A DNA stretch of 64,000 nt from Candidatus Galacturonatibacter soehngenii (GTDB taxonomy: Bacteria > Bacillota > Clostridia > Lachnospirales > Lachnospiraceae): contig NZ_WAGX01000004.1 of the NCBI RefSeq assembly GCF_008830185.1, forward strand, positions 1-64,000, given 5' to 3'. Shown here in pieces: positions 1 through 8,370 of the stretch. A program made the translations under genes and the position numbers. Every line of letters starts with the position of its first letter. The stretch's first letter is position 1. The notes under the pieces are model-generated. The model worked only from the letters and a program-made list of their open reading frames with translations, ran no database searches and was not told the DNA's origin.

Positions 1-217
1 TTGTAATGTTTGTGCTGTAATGACCTGTCGATTCAAGTCCTATTTTTACGTTTGAAAAATCACTTGAATCAAGCGCAGATATGATTGAGGTATAAAGTGT
101 ATCGAAACCTTCTTTTGTATTTGAAATACGAAGGGAATCCGTAATGATAACACCATCAGAATCAATGATACAGCAGTCATGTTTAGATTTGGCTACATCA
201 ATGCCAACAAATAACAT
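1..217 (-). mobile_element. IS110-family transposase, N-terminal part (cut by window edge)
   Basis: The reverse strand reads from an ATG at 217 with a strong AAAGGAGTG ribosome site 9 bases upstream, and stays open to the window edge (72 codons). The product begins MLFVGIDVAKSKHD and contains GLESTGHYS near residue 65. The GIDVAK aspartate and the ESTG glutamate are the first two acidic residues of the RuvC-like DEDD catalytic core of IS110 (DEDD) transposases. These enzymes excise and insert the element through an RNA-guided, Holliday-junction-like recombination. The C-terminal serine domain lies outside the window, so intactness cannot be judged. The family call is confident; the subgroup (IS110 or IS1111) is not. 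Confidence 0.9.
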
Positions 218-244
218 AAAGAATCACTCCTTTGTAATAAATTT

Positions 245-412
245 ACGCTGTGTTTCCGCAAACTCTATGCTGAATGTATCCTTGCTATATATAAAACGTC
301 ATGCGTTATCTAACTAATTAACAAATAAACATAGAGCTGTGGTTAGAGCCTCCAAAGGAAACAGTCAGCTTATAGGGAAGCTGCCGTAGGTGATTTTACT
401 AATCCACAGCGT
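245..412 (-). ncRNA. Non-coding end of IS110 element, candidate bridge RNA
   Basis: This stretch lies directly upstream of the transposase and has no ORF, but holds nested inverted repeats. ACGCTGTG (245-252) pairs with CACAGCGT (405-412). CTCTATG (263-269) pairs with CATAGAG (330-336). GCTGTGG (336-342) can also pair with CCACAGC (404-410). CAGCTT (366-371) and AAGCTG (378-383) form a hairpin with a 6-base loop. IS110-group elements are known to express a bridge RNA from the non-coding end upstream of the transposase. The boundaries and the guide loops are inferred, and the exact element terminus (somewhere in about 410-480) was not found. Confidence 0.6.
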
Positions 413-501
413 CTACAACTGATTATATAGAAAATAATCGAGAAAGGAAAATATGTAGTGAATTTCCCTATGAGTTCATTATACAAGGTGATTTATATAT
501 A

Positions 502-1722
502 ATGACAGAAAATAAATATATATTAATAAAGGCAATTAGCCATGATATGTGGAAAAATATACACCATTTAATGGAAATGCTTTTGGTTGCAGAATTAACG
601 AATCGTATTCCGATTGTTTATTGGGGAACCACTTGTTTATATAAAAAGGTACTGTTTAATAATGCTTTTGATTTATATTTTGAGCCAATATCTGCTTATA
701 ACATTTACGATGTTATAAATAAAGATTTTTCATATTATCCTCCAATATGGAAATATGATAACTTAACTTCAGACGATCCGAATAAAAAAAGACTTAATTA
801 TAGAAATCTAGGAGATTTTATAGGAAGCAATGCAAATGTAATAGTAAGCGATATCAATATATATATTACAAGAATTATTCCTTTTATTAAAAAAAATCAT
901 CCCGCATTTGGAATGACACCATTACAAGTTTATCGATATTTATTTCAAAAATATCTTAAGTTAAAACCAGATATCATGGAAGAAATAAAACAATTTTATA
1001 ATAATAATTTTAAAAATACTAATCATACGCTGGCTGTACACCTACCAGGAGACTTCACATTGGATATTTATCCTCAAATTAAGAGGTATCATATGAATAT
1101 GATTTATCATCCATTGAATCCTAGCTTGTTTTCAAAGAGGAAGAAAACAAAGCCTAGAATTGATCATTTTAAGGTAGATGAAAATATTAAACAATATGAG
1201 ATTGTTCGTTTCTTAAATATAACTCAAAAAGGAGACCCTTATAAACTTTTAAATCCAGAAATTAAAAATATGCTTAGTAAGTTTAATATTGATAAGATAT
1301 TTCTAGTAACGGATCGAGAAGATATTATTGAAGAATTTCAAAAAGTATACGGTTCTATGGTGATTTTTAATCAATATGAGCGAACGCCAAGTAGTGATAG
1401 TAGTGAACCAAATTATTTGGAAAATCATATGAATATGAGGAGTAAAGGTATTGAAGTTCTTTTGGACACTTATATTGCTTCTATGTGTGAATTTTTTATT
1501 GGTTATGGATACTCTGACTTGTCATATGGTGTGACGCATATAAAAGACTGGGCTGAAACAAATATAAAATTAACTTATTGGATGTATGATAAGTTATTTA
1601 ATTTTTCTTATGAATTTGAAAAAAGCGGGCGCTATTCTCCAGAAGAAGCGGACGGTAAGTATAAACTACTGGCTAAGAGAACAGAAAATTCATTCAAAAA
1701 GATACAGAGAGTATTTAATTAA
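502..1722 (+). CDS. NodZ/FUT8-like glycosyltransferase paralogue 1, degenerate motif
   Basis: First of three tandem paralogues (406 aa). The shared N-terminus (ILIKAISHDMW, then LLVAELTNRIPIVYWG) and C-terminal FIGYGYSDLSYGV resemble bacterial alpha-1,6-fucosyltransferase-like proteins, which transfer fucose from GDP-fucose to surface glycans. The segment matching the donor-binding HVRGTD of paralogue 2 reads HLPGD at 180-184, so the arginine is replaced by proline. An insertion of roughly 60 residues follows. The GDP-fucose genes gmd and fcl lie 4-6 kb away. The protein may be inactive, have changed donor use, or serve as a partner of the next gene. No signal peptide or membrane span is seen, so it should be cytoplasmic. 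Family recognition is by motif only. The start has a modest AAGGTG site. Confidence 0.6.
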   Translation: MTENKYILIKAISHDMWKNIHHLMEMLLVAELTNRIPIVYWGTTCLYKKVLFNNAFDLYFEPISAYNIYDVINKDFSYYPPIWKYDNLTSDDPNKKRLNYRNLGDFIGSNANVIVSDINIYITRIIPFIKKNHPAFGMTPLQVYRYLFQKYLKLKPDIMEEIKQFYNNNFKNTNHTLAVHLPGDFTLDIYPQIKRYHMNMIYHPLNPSLFSKRKKTKPRIDHFKVDENIKQYEIVRFLNITQKGDPYKLLNPEIKNMLSKFNIDKIFLVTDREDIIEEFQKVYGSMVIFNQYERTPSSDSSEPNYLENHMNMRSKGIEVLLDTYIASMCEFFIGYGYSDLSYGVTHIKDWAETNIKLTYWMYDKLFNFSYEFEKSGRYSPEEADGKYKLLAKRTENSFKKIQRVFN

Positions 1723-1751
1723 TTAGATTAATTGGAGGTGTTTATTAAATA

Positions 1752-2798
1752 ATGTCGGATACTAGATTTCTTCTCATAAAAGCATGGGGATGGGGATTCT
1801 GGGCAGATATGGATCATTTGATTGGACAGCTTTTGGTAGCAGAACTTACCAATCGTATTCCGGTGGTTAGCTGGGGAACCAATAGTTTATATAGTGATAC
1901 CATTTTAACAAATGCATTTGAACTGTATTACGAGCCTGTGTCGAACTATACGTTGAAGGATGTAGCAAGACCGGAATTCACCTATTATCCACCAATTTGG
2001 AATTATGTGAATATCATGATAGAGGATTTAGACAAAATTACCTATACGTATCGTGATATCGGAAATATGATGAGCAGTGATGCAAATGTAGTGGTCAGTG
2101 ATGTTCATTATTTTGCACGCCCCATTATGGAGTATATTAAAAAGGATAATTGGATGTATGGGCTTACTCCCATTCAAATATACAGATGCTTGATTGATAA
2201 ATATCTTAGACTCAAACCTGATATATTAATGAAAATCGATGACTTTTATAATAAATTTTTAAAAGACAGTGGTCCGTTGTTAGGAGTGCATGTACGTGGT
2301 ACAGACAAAATAATCGAGGTTGCAAACTTGCCATATTTGAATAAGAGATACCATTATGAGATTAGAAAATACATTAAAAATTTTGATATAAAGAAAATAT
2401 TAATGATTACAGATAGTCAAGAGATTTTAAATGAGTATATAGATTTATATGGAGACATAATTATTTCTACAGATGCCAACCGAAGTGAAAATAACTCGGA
2501 GCACTCAGCTACTCAGGTAGATAATTATATTAACAGGAGAAGTAAAGGAATCGAGGTGTTGGTGGATACCTATTTGGCATCTAAGTGTGATTATTTTATT
2601 GGAAACGGTTATTCAAATGTTTCATTTTCGGTTAACAGGTTAAAGGAATGGCCACAGTCCCATATCACACTTTTATATAACTCCTTAAAAGAAGAGATAA
2701 AATTGGCGAAGAAACGATCAAAAGTAGAACTTTTAAGAAAACAAAATCAAAAATTGGAACACAGATTAAATTATCCAGAATTATATGGAGGTATATAA
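1752..2798 (+). CDS. NodZ/FUT8-like fucosyltransferase, paralogue 2 (intact motif)
   Basis: The 348-aa middle paralogue is the only one with the full HVRGTDK motif (residues 180-186), the HxRxxD-type GDP-sugar binding site of the GT11/GT23/NodZ superfamily. It also carries LMITDSQEI and, near the C-terminus, CDYFIGNGYSNVSFSV, which fits the second nucleotide-binding region of these enzymes. It follows paralogue 1 after 29 bases, with TTGGAGGTG as ribosome site, and precedes paralogue 3 by 2 bases, so the three are one transcript. The likely role is transfer of L-fucose or a related GDP-deoxysugar in surface or flagellar glycan synthesis. The acceptor is unknown. A short basic helical tail (about 310-340) follows the catalytic part. 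Confidence 0.65.
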   Translation: MSDTRFLLIKAWGWGFWADMDHLIGQLLVAELTNRIPVVSWGTNSLYSDTILTNAFELYYEPVSNYTLKDVARPEFTYYPPIWNYVNIMIEDLDKITYTYRDIGNMMSSDANVVVSDVHYFARPIMEYIKKDNWMYGLTPIQIYRCLIDKYLRLKPDILMKIDDFYNKFLKDSGPLLGVHVRGTDKIIEVANLPYLNKRYHYEIRKYIKNFDIKKILMITDSQEILNEYIDLYGDIIISTDANRSENNSEHSATQVDNYINRRSKGIEVLVDTYLASKCDYFIGNGYSNVSFSVNRLKEWPQSHITLLYNSLKEEIKLAKKRSKVELLRKQNQKLEHRLNYPELYGGI

Positions 2799-2800
2799 AA

Positions 2801-3760
2801 ATGGCAAATGGACGTTTTTTATTGATTAAGTCATGGGGATATAGCCTGTGGGCAGATATTGAGCATGTAATGGTCATGTATCTTGCAGCACAGTTGACAA
2901 ATCGTATTCCTGTCGTCTACTGGGGAATGGAGAGTATGTATAGCAGTTCAATTAGCTTAAACTCATTTGAATTGTTTTTTGAACCTCTTTCACAATACAG
3001 CATTTATGATGTGGTTCATCCGGATAACACATACTATCCTCCTATTTGGAATTTTAGTAATGTCATGATTGACGACCCTGATAAATTAAAATGGGAGTAT
3101 CGAGACATTAACAGTATGATGGAAAGTAATGCAGACGTTGTAGTTAGTGATGTGTCATATCCTATTAGTGCTTTAATTCCTTTTATCAAACAAGATCATC
3201 CTATGTATGGGATGACTCCGCATCAAATATATAGCAAGTTGTATCAAAAGCATTTAATTCCTAAGCCAGAAGTGAAAAAGATGATTCAAAATTTTATCAA
3301 CAAAAATCCTAATTTTAGGGATGAAAAACCAATTGTTTGCGCTCATGTTAGAGGAAATGCATTGGTTCATGAGATTAATCAGCTTTATAGTGCAAATAGC
3401 TTCTATGCACCAGCAATATGGCAGTTTTTTAATATGTATAATGCAAGGCATTTATTTCTTATTACAGACTCAAAAGCAATCGTAAAGGAATATAAGAAAT
3501 TATATTATACCAATGATATTTTAATTATCAGTAACAGTAAAAAGATACCGTTCAAAGGCCCTGTAAGACAATGCAATACAAATTATCCGAATAAAAGGCA
3601 TAAGGGGGTTGAACTTGTAAAAGATACCTTTGAGGTGATTAAAGACACCTATCTTGCCACGGAGTGTGATTTTTTTATTGGAAATGGATATTCAAGCTTA
3701 TCTAACGCAGTGCTTCGCTTAAAGGAATGGCCAGAAACCAATATTAAACTAATTTATTAG
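2801..3760 (+). CDS. NodZ/FUT8-like glycosyltransferase paralogue 3, partly degenerate motif
   Basis: This 319-aa protein starts 2 bases after the previous stop, with GGAGG just upstream. It shares FLLIKSWGYSLWADIEHV, AAQLTNRIPVVYWG and FFIGNGYSSLSNAV with its neighbours. At 182-187 the motif reads HVRGNA, keeping the arginine but losing the threonine-aspartate-lysine of paralogue 2. It lacks the C-terminal extension of the other two. The known family role is GDP-sugar-dependent transfer, while the substrate and activity here are inference. The three copies probably arose by tandem duplication and then diverged at the donor-binding loop, which could give an enzyme set of differing specificities or a catalytic unit with non-catalytic partners. 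Confidence 0.6.
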   Translation: MANGRFLLIKSWGYSLWADIEHVMVMYLAAQLTNRIPVVYWGMESMYSSSISLNSFELFFEPLSQYSIYDVVHPDNTYYPPIWNFSNVMIDDPDKLKWEYRDINSMMESNADVVVSDVSYPISALIPFIKQDHPMYGMTPHQIYSKLYQKHLIPKPEVKKMIQNFINKNPNFRDEKPIVCAHVRGNALVHEINQLYSANSFYAPAIWQFFNMYNARHLFLITDSKAIVKEYKKLYYTNDILIISNSKKIPFKGPVRQCNTNYPNKRHKGVELVKDTFEVIKDTYLATECDFFIGNGYSSLSNAVLRLKEWPETNIKLIY

Positions 3761-3777
3761 AAAAATGAGGATTGAGT

Positions 3778-4806
3778 ATGAGCAAACAGGCTAATTTGAT
3801 AGAAAGTAATGCGCATACCATTTTAGAAAAAATTGATTTAAGTGCTCTTCAAGGAAAGTCAATTCTAATCACTGGAGCATCAGGGTTAATCGGGATACAT
3901 TTCTTGTCTTGTTTAAAGATAATAAGAGAGCAAATGAAGGAGCCTTTTCAAGTATTTGGCATCGTAAATCGCAAGCCGCTTGCATTTGTGAAAGAGTTTT
4001 TCGATTATGAGCAAGCACATATGTTACAAGGAGACCTAACAGATATTGATTTTTTGAAAAGCTTGCCAAATGTAGACTATATCATTCATGCAGCAAGTTA
4101 TGGACAGCCGATTCGTTTTATGGAAAATCCACTAAAAACACTTAAACTAAATACGTTAGCAACGTATCTCTTATTTGAAAAATTAAATGAGGGAGGGAAA
4201 TTTCTCTTTGTCAGCAGTAGCGAAGTATATATTGGACTTAACACTCCTCCTTTTAAAGAAAGTGAAATTGGTACGATCATGACAAATCAGCCAAGAGCAT
4301 GTTATGTGGAGGCCAAACGATGCGGAGAGGCTATTGTAAATGTATATCGAAGAAAAGGTGTTGATGCAAAAATCGTTCGCTTGTCAGCTACTTATGGACC
4401 AGGAACGAGATTGGATGATAAAAGGGTAATTAGCTCATTTATTCAAAAGGCATACAAAGGCGACTTAAAACTTATGGATCACGGCAGAGCCGTTCGAGCA
4501 TATTGTTATGTGACAGATGCGGTGGAAAATATGTGGAATGTTTTATTACACGGTAAAGATGATATTTATAACATAGGGGGAATTTATAAAAATACAATCG
4601 CACAGGTAGCCGAAATAATAGGAGAATTAATAGACGTTTCAGTTGTTTATCCGGATATACCTGATGAAGTAAATGGTTCACCAGAAGAATCCTGGTTGGA
4701 TGTGGAAAAAATAAATAATGAATTTAAAAAAACAAATTATGTAATGTTAAAGGAAGGAATTAAGAAAACAGTAGAGTGGTATCAATTACTTCAAGAATTG
4801 GAGTAA
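3778..4806 (+). CDS. NAD-dependent sugar epimerase/dehydratase (extended SDR)
   Basis: An extended short-chain dehydrogenase (342 aa) with the Rossmann motif TGASGLIG near residue 33, the serine loop SSSEVY and the catalytic YxxxK as YVEAK. The overall pattern, including RLSATYGPGTRLDD, is that of UDP-glucuronate decarboxylase or dTDP-glucose 4,6-dehydratase-type nucleotide-sugar enzymes; the exact substrate cannot be told. A TTG start 6 bases upstream is possible, but GAGGA sits 6 bases before ATG 3778 and would abut the TTG, so ATG is preferred. It follows the glycosyltransferases by 17 bases and probably modifies a nucleotide sugar used by them or by a missing upstream part of the cluster. 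Confidence 0.8.
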   Translation: MSKQANLIESNAHTILEKIDLSALQGKSILITGASGLIGIHFLSCLKIIREQMKEPFQVFGIVNRKPLAFVKEFFDYEQAHMLQGDLTDIDFLKSLPNVDYIIHAASYGQPIRFMENPLKTLKLNTLATYLLFEKLNEGGKFLFVSSSEVYIGLNTPPFKESEIGTIMTNQPRACYVEAKRCGEAIVNVYRRKGVDAKIVRLSATYGPGTRLDDKRVISSFIQKAYKGDLKLMDHGRAVRAYCYVTDAVENMWNVLLHGKDDIYNIGGIYKNTIAQVAEIIGELIDVSVVYPDIPDEVNGSPEESWLDVEKINNEFKKTNYVMLKEGIKKTVEWYQLLQELE

Positions 4807-4855
4807 TCATTGTAGAAAGTTATTGTATGAATTCAAAACGTAAGGAGATGATTAA

Positions 4856-5449
4856 ATGGATTCTAACAGCAGTCTATTCGATAAAATAAGAGAAAAAAAA
4901 GAAAATGAGTTAGTATATAAAGATAATCTACAAAATAGCGGTGTGACAATTGCTATAAGTAAAGCAAAATATTTAGGTGGATATCCTGATATCCTAGATG
5001 AGAAAACAGGAGATGTTGTAGTAAAGACAATAGGGGTGTTTTTTAGAGATAACAAATATAATTTTATGTTTGTACCTGTTGAACAAATTGTAAAGGCTGA
5101 ATTTAGGACGGGAGAACAGGTATCTAAAAATGAAAGGTTATCAAGGATTCTTGCATTTAGCGGATTTGACTTCGCGTTTAACAAAAAGAAAAGAGAAGGT
5201 ATTATATTTTTAAGTATTACTTACAGAGAAAACCTAGTTGAAAGTAGTATATTGTTCGAATGTAAGAATGCAAATAAAATAGCAAGTGCAATCACAAAAA
5301 TAGTGCAAGAGCATGCAAAAGAAAAAAAGGTAGAAACGGATACGACATTAATAGAACTTATGAAAGAGATATCCGTTTTGAGAGCTATGAATGTCCTGAC
5401 AGAAGAAGAGTTTCATCAAAAAAAGATGGATATATTATCACGAATGTAA
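4856..5449 (+). CDS. SHOCT-domain protein with PH-like N-terminal part
   Basis: A 197-aa soluble protein with AAGGAGATG ahead of the ATG. The last 33 residues (LIELMKEISVLRAMNVLTEE then EFHQKKMDIL) match the SHOCT short C-terminal domain, a helical oligomerisation module. Residues about 20-135 are beta-rich and resemble bacterial PH-like domains often joined to SHOCT, though this is only a pattern judgement. There is no signal peptide or membrane span. It lies 49 bases after the SDR gene and 62 before the DivIVA gene, so it could be co-transcribed with either. The function is unknown. Confidence 0.6.
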   Translation: MDSNSSLFDKIREKKENELVYKDNLQNSGVTIAISKAKYLGGYPDILDEKTGDVVVKTIGVFFRDNKYNFMFVPVEQIVKAEFRTGEQVSKNERLSRILAFSGFDFAFNKKKREGIIFLSITYRENLVESSILFECKNANKIASAITKIVQEHAKEKKVETDTTLIELMKEISVLRAMNVLTEEEFHQKKMDILSRM

Positions 5450-5511
5450 ATAGTATATATTTGCTGTTAACAACATATGATGAAATAGAAGCTTTGTATT
5501 GAGGTGGTCAA

Positions 5512-5973
5512 ATGCACTATACGTCAAAGGATTTAGAAAACATTTGCTTTAAAAGAGAATTTATCTATGGATATCATAGAGGACAAATCGATAATATTTT
5601 ATCCAAAGTGCGTGAAGATTATGAAACACTTCTGAAGGAAAACGATAAACTACAATCTGAAATAGAAATTATGAAAGAAACAGTAAAGCACTATAAGACA
5701 ATAGAAGAGTCTCTACAACATACTTTGATTTTAGCACAACGCACCAGTGAAAATATAACCAATAATGCGGCTGAAAAAGCAAATAATACAATACGGGAAG
5801 CAGAAATTAATGCTCAAAAAATAATAAATAACGCGAATTTGAAAGTAGAAGGAATACAACAGGAATTTGAGGAATTAAAGAAGAGATTAAATGTTTATCG
5901 AGTTAAATCGCAGGCACTATTATCTTCTACAATGGAAATTGTCAAAGGTACTGTTACAGATAATGATGATTAG
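5512..5973 (+). CDS. DivIVA-family coiled-coil protein
   Basis: The 153-aa product aligns along its length with DivIVA. The N-terminal lipid-binding/crossover domain is present (IYGYHRGQIDNILSKVREDY), followed by the IEESLQHTLILAQRTSENI helix and a long coiled coil with AEINAQKIINNANLKVEGI. DivIVA proteins sit at negatively curved membrane such as cell poles and septa and recruit division, growth or sporulation partners. The gene is away from the usual ftsZ/ylm neighbourhood, so it may be a second, specialised paralogue. GAGGTGG precedes the ATG by about 6 bases. A strong terminator follows at 6001. Confidence 0.88.
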   Translation: MHYTSKDLENICFKREFIYGYHRGQIDNILSKVREDYETLLKENDKLQSEIEIMKETVKHYKTIEESLQHTLILAQRTSENITNNAAEKANNTIREAEINAQKIINNANLKVEGIQQEFEELKKRLNVYRVKSQALLSSTMEIVKGTVTDNDD

Positions 5974-6000
5974 TGACATAATATACAAAGATACAAATCT

Positions 6001-6040
6001 AATGAGCCTTTGATCTAGGAAAAATCAAAGGCTCATTTTA
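6001..6040. terminator. Bidirectional terminator between divIVA and fcl
   Basis: A perfect 14-bp stem, AATGAGCCTTTGAT (6001-6014) with ATCAAAGGCTCATT (6024-6037), has a 9-base loop and T-rich ends on both strands. It separates the convergent divIVA-like and fcl genes. Confidence 0.9.
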
Positions 6041-6075
6041 TGAGTAAGGTTACATGATGTGTTTTATAGATATAG

Positions 6076-7008
6076 TCAGATTTTAAATTTATTTAAATAA
6101 TCATGATAAGCAATTACAATACCTTCTTCAAAATCTACATTTGGCCTCCAGCCCATGTTATGAATTTTACTGTTATCAAGTACTTTTCTTATTGTTCCAT
6201 CGGGCTTACTTGCATCAAAAATCAATTCACCTTCATAACCAATTACCTTTTTTACGGTTTCTGCTAATTCTTTAATACTGATTTCTTTGCCAGAGCCGAC
6301 ATTAATCGGTTCACTATCTTCATAGTGATTCATAAGAAAAGTACATGCATTGGCAAGATCATCCACATATAAAAATTCTCTTAAAGGTGTACCAGTTCCC
6401 CATATTTCAACGTTAGGTTTGTTCTCTTCTTTAGCTGAATGCATCTTCATCATTAAGGCAGGAATAACATGAGAATTGTTCATGTCATAGGTATCATTCA
6501 AACCATAGATACTAGAAGGCATAATGGAAATAAATTTAGTACCATATTGTGTATTATAATGCTGACACATCTTGATTCCTGTAATCTTAGCAAGTGCATA
6601 TGCCTCGTTTGAAGTTTCAAGAGGTGCGGTCAATAAATACTCTTCTTTAATCGGTTGAGGACATATTTTTGGATAGATACATGAGCTACCTAAAAACATA
6701 AGTTTTTTAACATTACTTTTGTAAGCGCTTTTGATTACGTTACATTCGATTAAAAGATTTTGAGTCATAAATTCAGCGGGATAGGTTTTGTTTGCAATAA
6801 TTCCCCCAACCTTTGCAGCGGCAAGAAAGACATATTCTGGTTGTTCAGTCTGAAAAAACTCTTGGGTTGCCAATTGGTCAGTTAAGTCAAGCTGCGCGTG
6901 CGTTCGAACGATTATATTTTTGTATCCATTTTTATATAAGTTTCTTAGAATAGCAGAACCAACCATGCCAGTATGGCCTGCTACATATATTTTACTGTCC
7001 TTATCCAT
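6076..7008 (-). CDS. fcl: GDP-L-fucose synthase
   Basis: A 310-aa extended SDR that converts GDP-4-keto-6-deoxymannose to GDP-L-fucose by epimerisation at C3 and C5 and NADPH reduction. The nucleotide motif GHTGMVGSAI is at residues 11-20, the family signature FLGSSCIYPKICPQPIKEE is near 105, and the catalytic tyrosine-lysine pair is YALAK near 137. The length is normal for the family (about 310-320). It starts 2 bases after the gmd stop, so the two are translationally linked and supply GDP-fucose, presumably to the glycosyltransferases at 502-3760. The gene is cytosolic and looks intact. Confidence 0.95.
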   Translation of the reverse strand: MDKDSKIYVAGHTGMVGSAILRNLYKNGYKNIIVRTHAQLDLTDQLATQEFFQTEQPEYVFLAAAKVGGIIANKTYPAEFMTQNLLIECNVIKSAYKSNVKKLMFLGSSCIYPKICPQPIKEEYLLTAPLETSNEAYALAKITGIKMCQHYNTQYGTKFISIMPSSIYGLNDTYDMNNSHVIPALMMKMHSAKEENKPNVEIWGTGTPLREFLYVDDLANACTFLMNHYEDSEPINVGSGKEISIKELAETVKKVIGYEGELIFDASKPDGTIRKVLDNSKIHNMGWRPNVDFEEGIVIAYHDYLNKFKI

Positions 7009-7010
7009 TG

Positions 7011-8060
7011 TTAATATTCCTTTCTATATAAATTGTTATAATTGTTTAAATCGCTGTCTACCATCATATGAATAAGTTCTTTGAAGGACACTTTTGGCTT
7101 CCAATTTAATTTTTGTTGTGTTTTTGTTGCATCTCCAAGAAGAAGATCTACTTCCGTTGGTCTGAAAAACTGACTACTGATACTAATGAGTTCTTTTCCA
7201 GTTGCGGAATCAAATCCCTTTTCGTTCTCGCCTTCGCCATCCCATACCAAATCAATACCTACATGTTCAAAGGCAAGTTCACAGAATTCTCGAACGGTAT
7301 GAGTTTCGCCAGTGGCTACCACATAATCGTCTGGGGAATCCTGTTGAAGCATTAGCCACATTGCTTCTACATAATCACCTGCAAAACCCCAATCTCTTTT
7401 CGCATCAATATTTCCTAAGATAATTTTATCTTGCCTTCCCTTTATGATATTACTAATCCCAGTAGTGATCTTTCTAGTCACAAATGTTTTGCCTCTGCGA
7501 GGAGACTCATGATTGAATAATATACCATTCGTTGCAAATAATTCGTATGCATCCCTATAATTTACTGTAATCCAATAGGCATAGAGCTTTGCTACAGCAT
7601 AGGGACTTCTAGGATTAAAAGGAGTGTTTTCAGATTGTGGAGTTTCTTTTACTTTTCCAAATAATTCACTAGAAGATGCTTGGTAAAATCGAATGTTAGG
7701 GTTTACTTCTTTAATACTTTCTAATAGTCTTAATGTTCCTATTGCATTCACATCTGATGTAAATTCGGGTACATCAAAAGATATTTTTACATGGCTTTGA
7801 GCTCCAAGATTATAGATTTCGTCAGGCTCAATATGATAGATAAGTTTATTTAAGTTGTTAGAATCACTTAAATCTCCAAAATGAAGAACAAATTTTTCTT
7901 CTTCTGCGAATTTTCCTGTTGACAAATGATCAATTCGCTGGGTATTTTGGGAACTGCTTCTACGAATAATTCCATGTACCTCATAACCTTTATCAAGTAA
8001 AAATTCAGCTAAATAAGAGCCATCTTGCCCTGTAATACCGGTAATTATTGCTTTTTTCAT
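7011..8060 (-). CDS. gmd: GDP-mannose 4,6-dehydratase
   Basis: An extended SDR (349 aa from ATG 8060) making GDP-4-keto-6-deoxymannose from GDP-mannose, the first step of GDP-L-fucose synthesis. The start [20 protein letters not shown] carries the nucleotide loop, [14 protein letters not shown] the family signature, and [12 protein letters not shown] the catalytic Yxxx[16 protein letters not shown] is also typical. The open frame extends 11 codons upstream to a GTG at 8093 that has AAAGGA 9 bases before it, so the longer start is possible. ATG 8060 is chosen because it matches the conserved family N-terminus, even though its own ribosome site (GGGT) is weak. Confidence 0.93.
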   Translation of the reverse strand: MKKAIITGITGQDGSYLAEFLLDKGYEVHGIIRRSSSQNTQRIDHLSTGKFAEEEKFVLHFGDLSDSNNLNKLIYHIEPDEIYNLGAQSHVKISFDVPEFTSDVNAIGTLRLLESIKEVNPNIRFYQASSSELFGKVKETPQSENTPFNPRSPYAVAKLYAYWITVNYRDAYELFATNGILFNHESPRRGKTFVTRKITTGISNIIKGRQDKIILGNIDAKRDWGFAGDYVEAMWLMLQQDSPDDYVVATGETHTVREFCELAFEHVGIDLVWDGEGENEKGFDSATGKELISISSQFFRPTEVDLLLGDATKTQQKLNWKPKVSFKELIHMMVDSDLNNYNNLYRKEY

Positions 8061-8243
8061 ATATAATACCCAGTATAATGACCCCAGAGCCACTATACAT
8101 TTTCCTTTCTATTTATATAAATTTCATGCATATTTTAGTTTTTAACTTAATAATATAATATGTTAGACAGTATATAATGTGACATAAAGCAGCCGAATCA
8201 AAGAAAAAGTGTTGATTGAAAATCAAGGATAATGTATTTATTG

Positions 8244-8272
8244 TTGACCTTTTAAGGTTGAAAGGTTAGAAT
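8244..8272 (+). promoter_or_regulatory. Promoter for rimO-pgsA-cinA
   Basis: TTGACC (8244-8249), a 17-base spacer and TAGAAT (8267-8272) form a good housekeeping promoter about 100 bases before rimO. The rest of the 310-base gap between gmd and rimO shows no gene; the gmd promoter must also lie there but was not resolved. Confidence 0.7.
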
Positions 8273-8370
8273 AAATACTAAGGTCAAAAAAGAAATTAGC
8301 TTTTTTGATAGAATTTATGACAAGTAAAGTGGCTTGCTACTTTAGCTTATTCGGAATTAGGAGATTATGT

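Noticed and set aside
4852-5184. 110-aa minus-strand ORF
   Set aside because: Antisense to the SHOCT-protein gene, which has a strong ribosome site and a recognisable domain.
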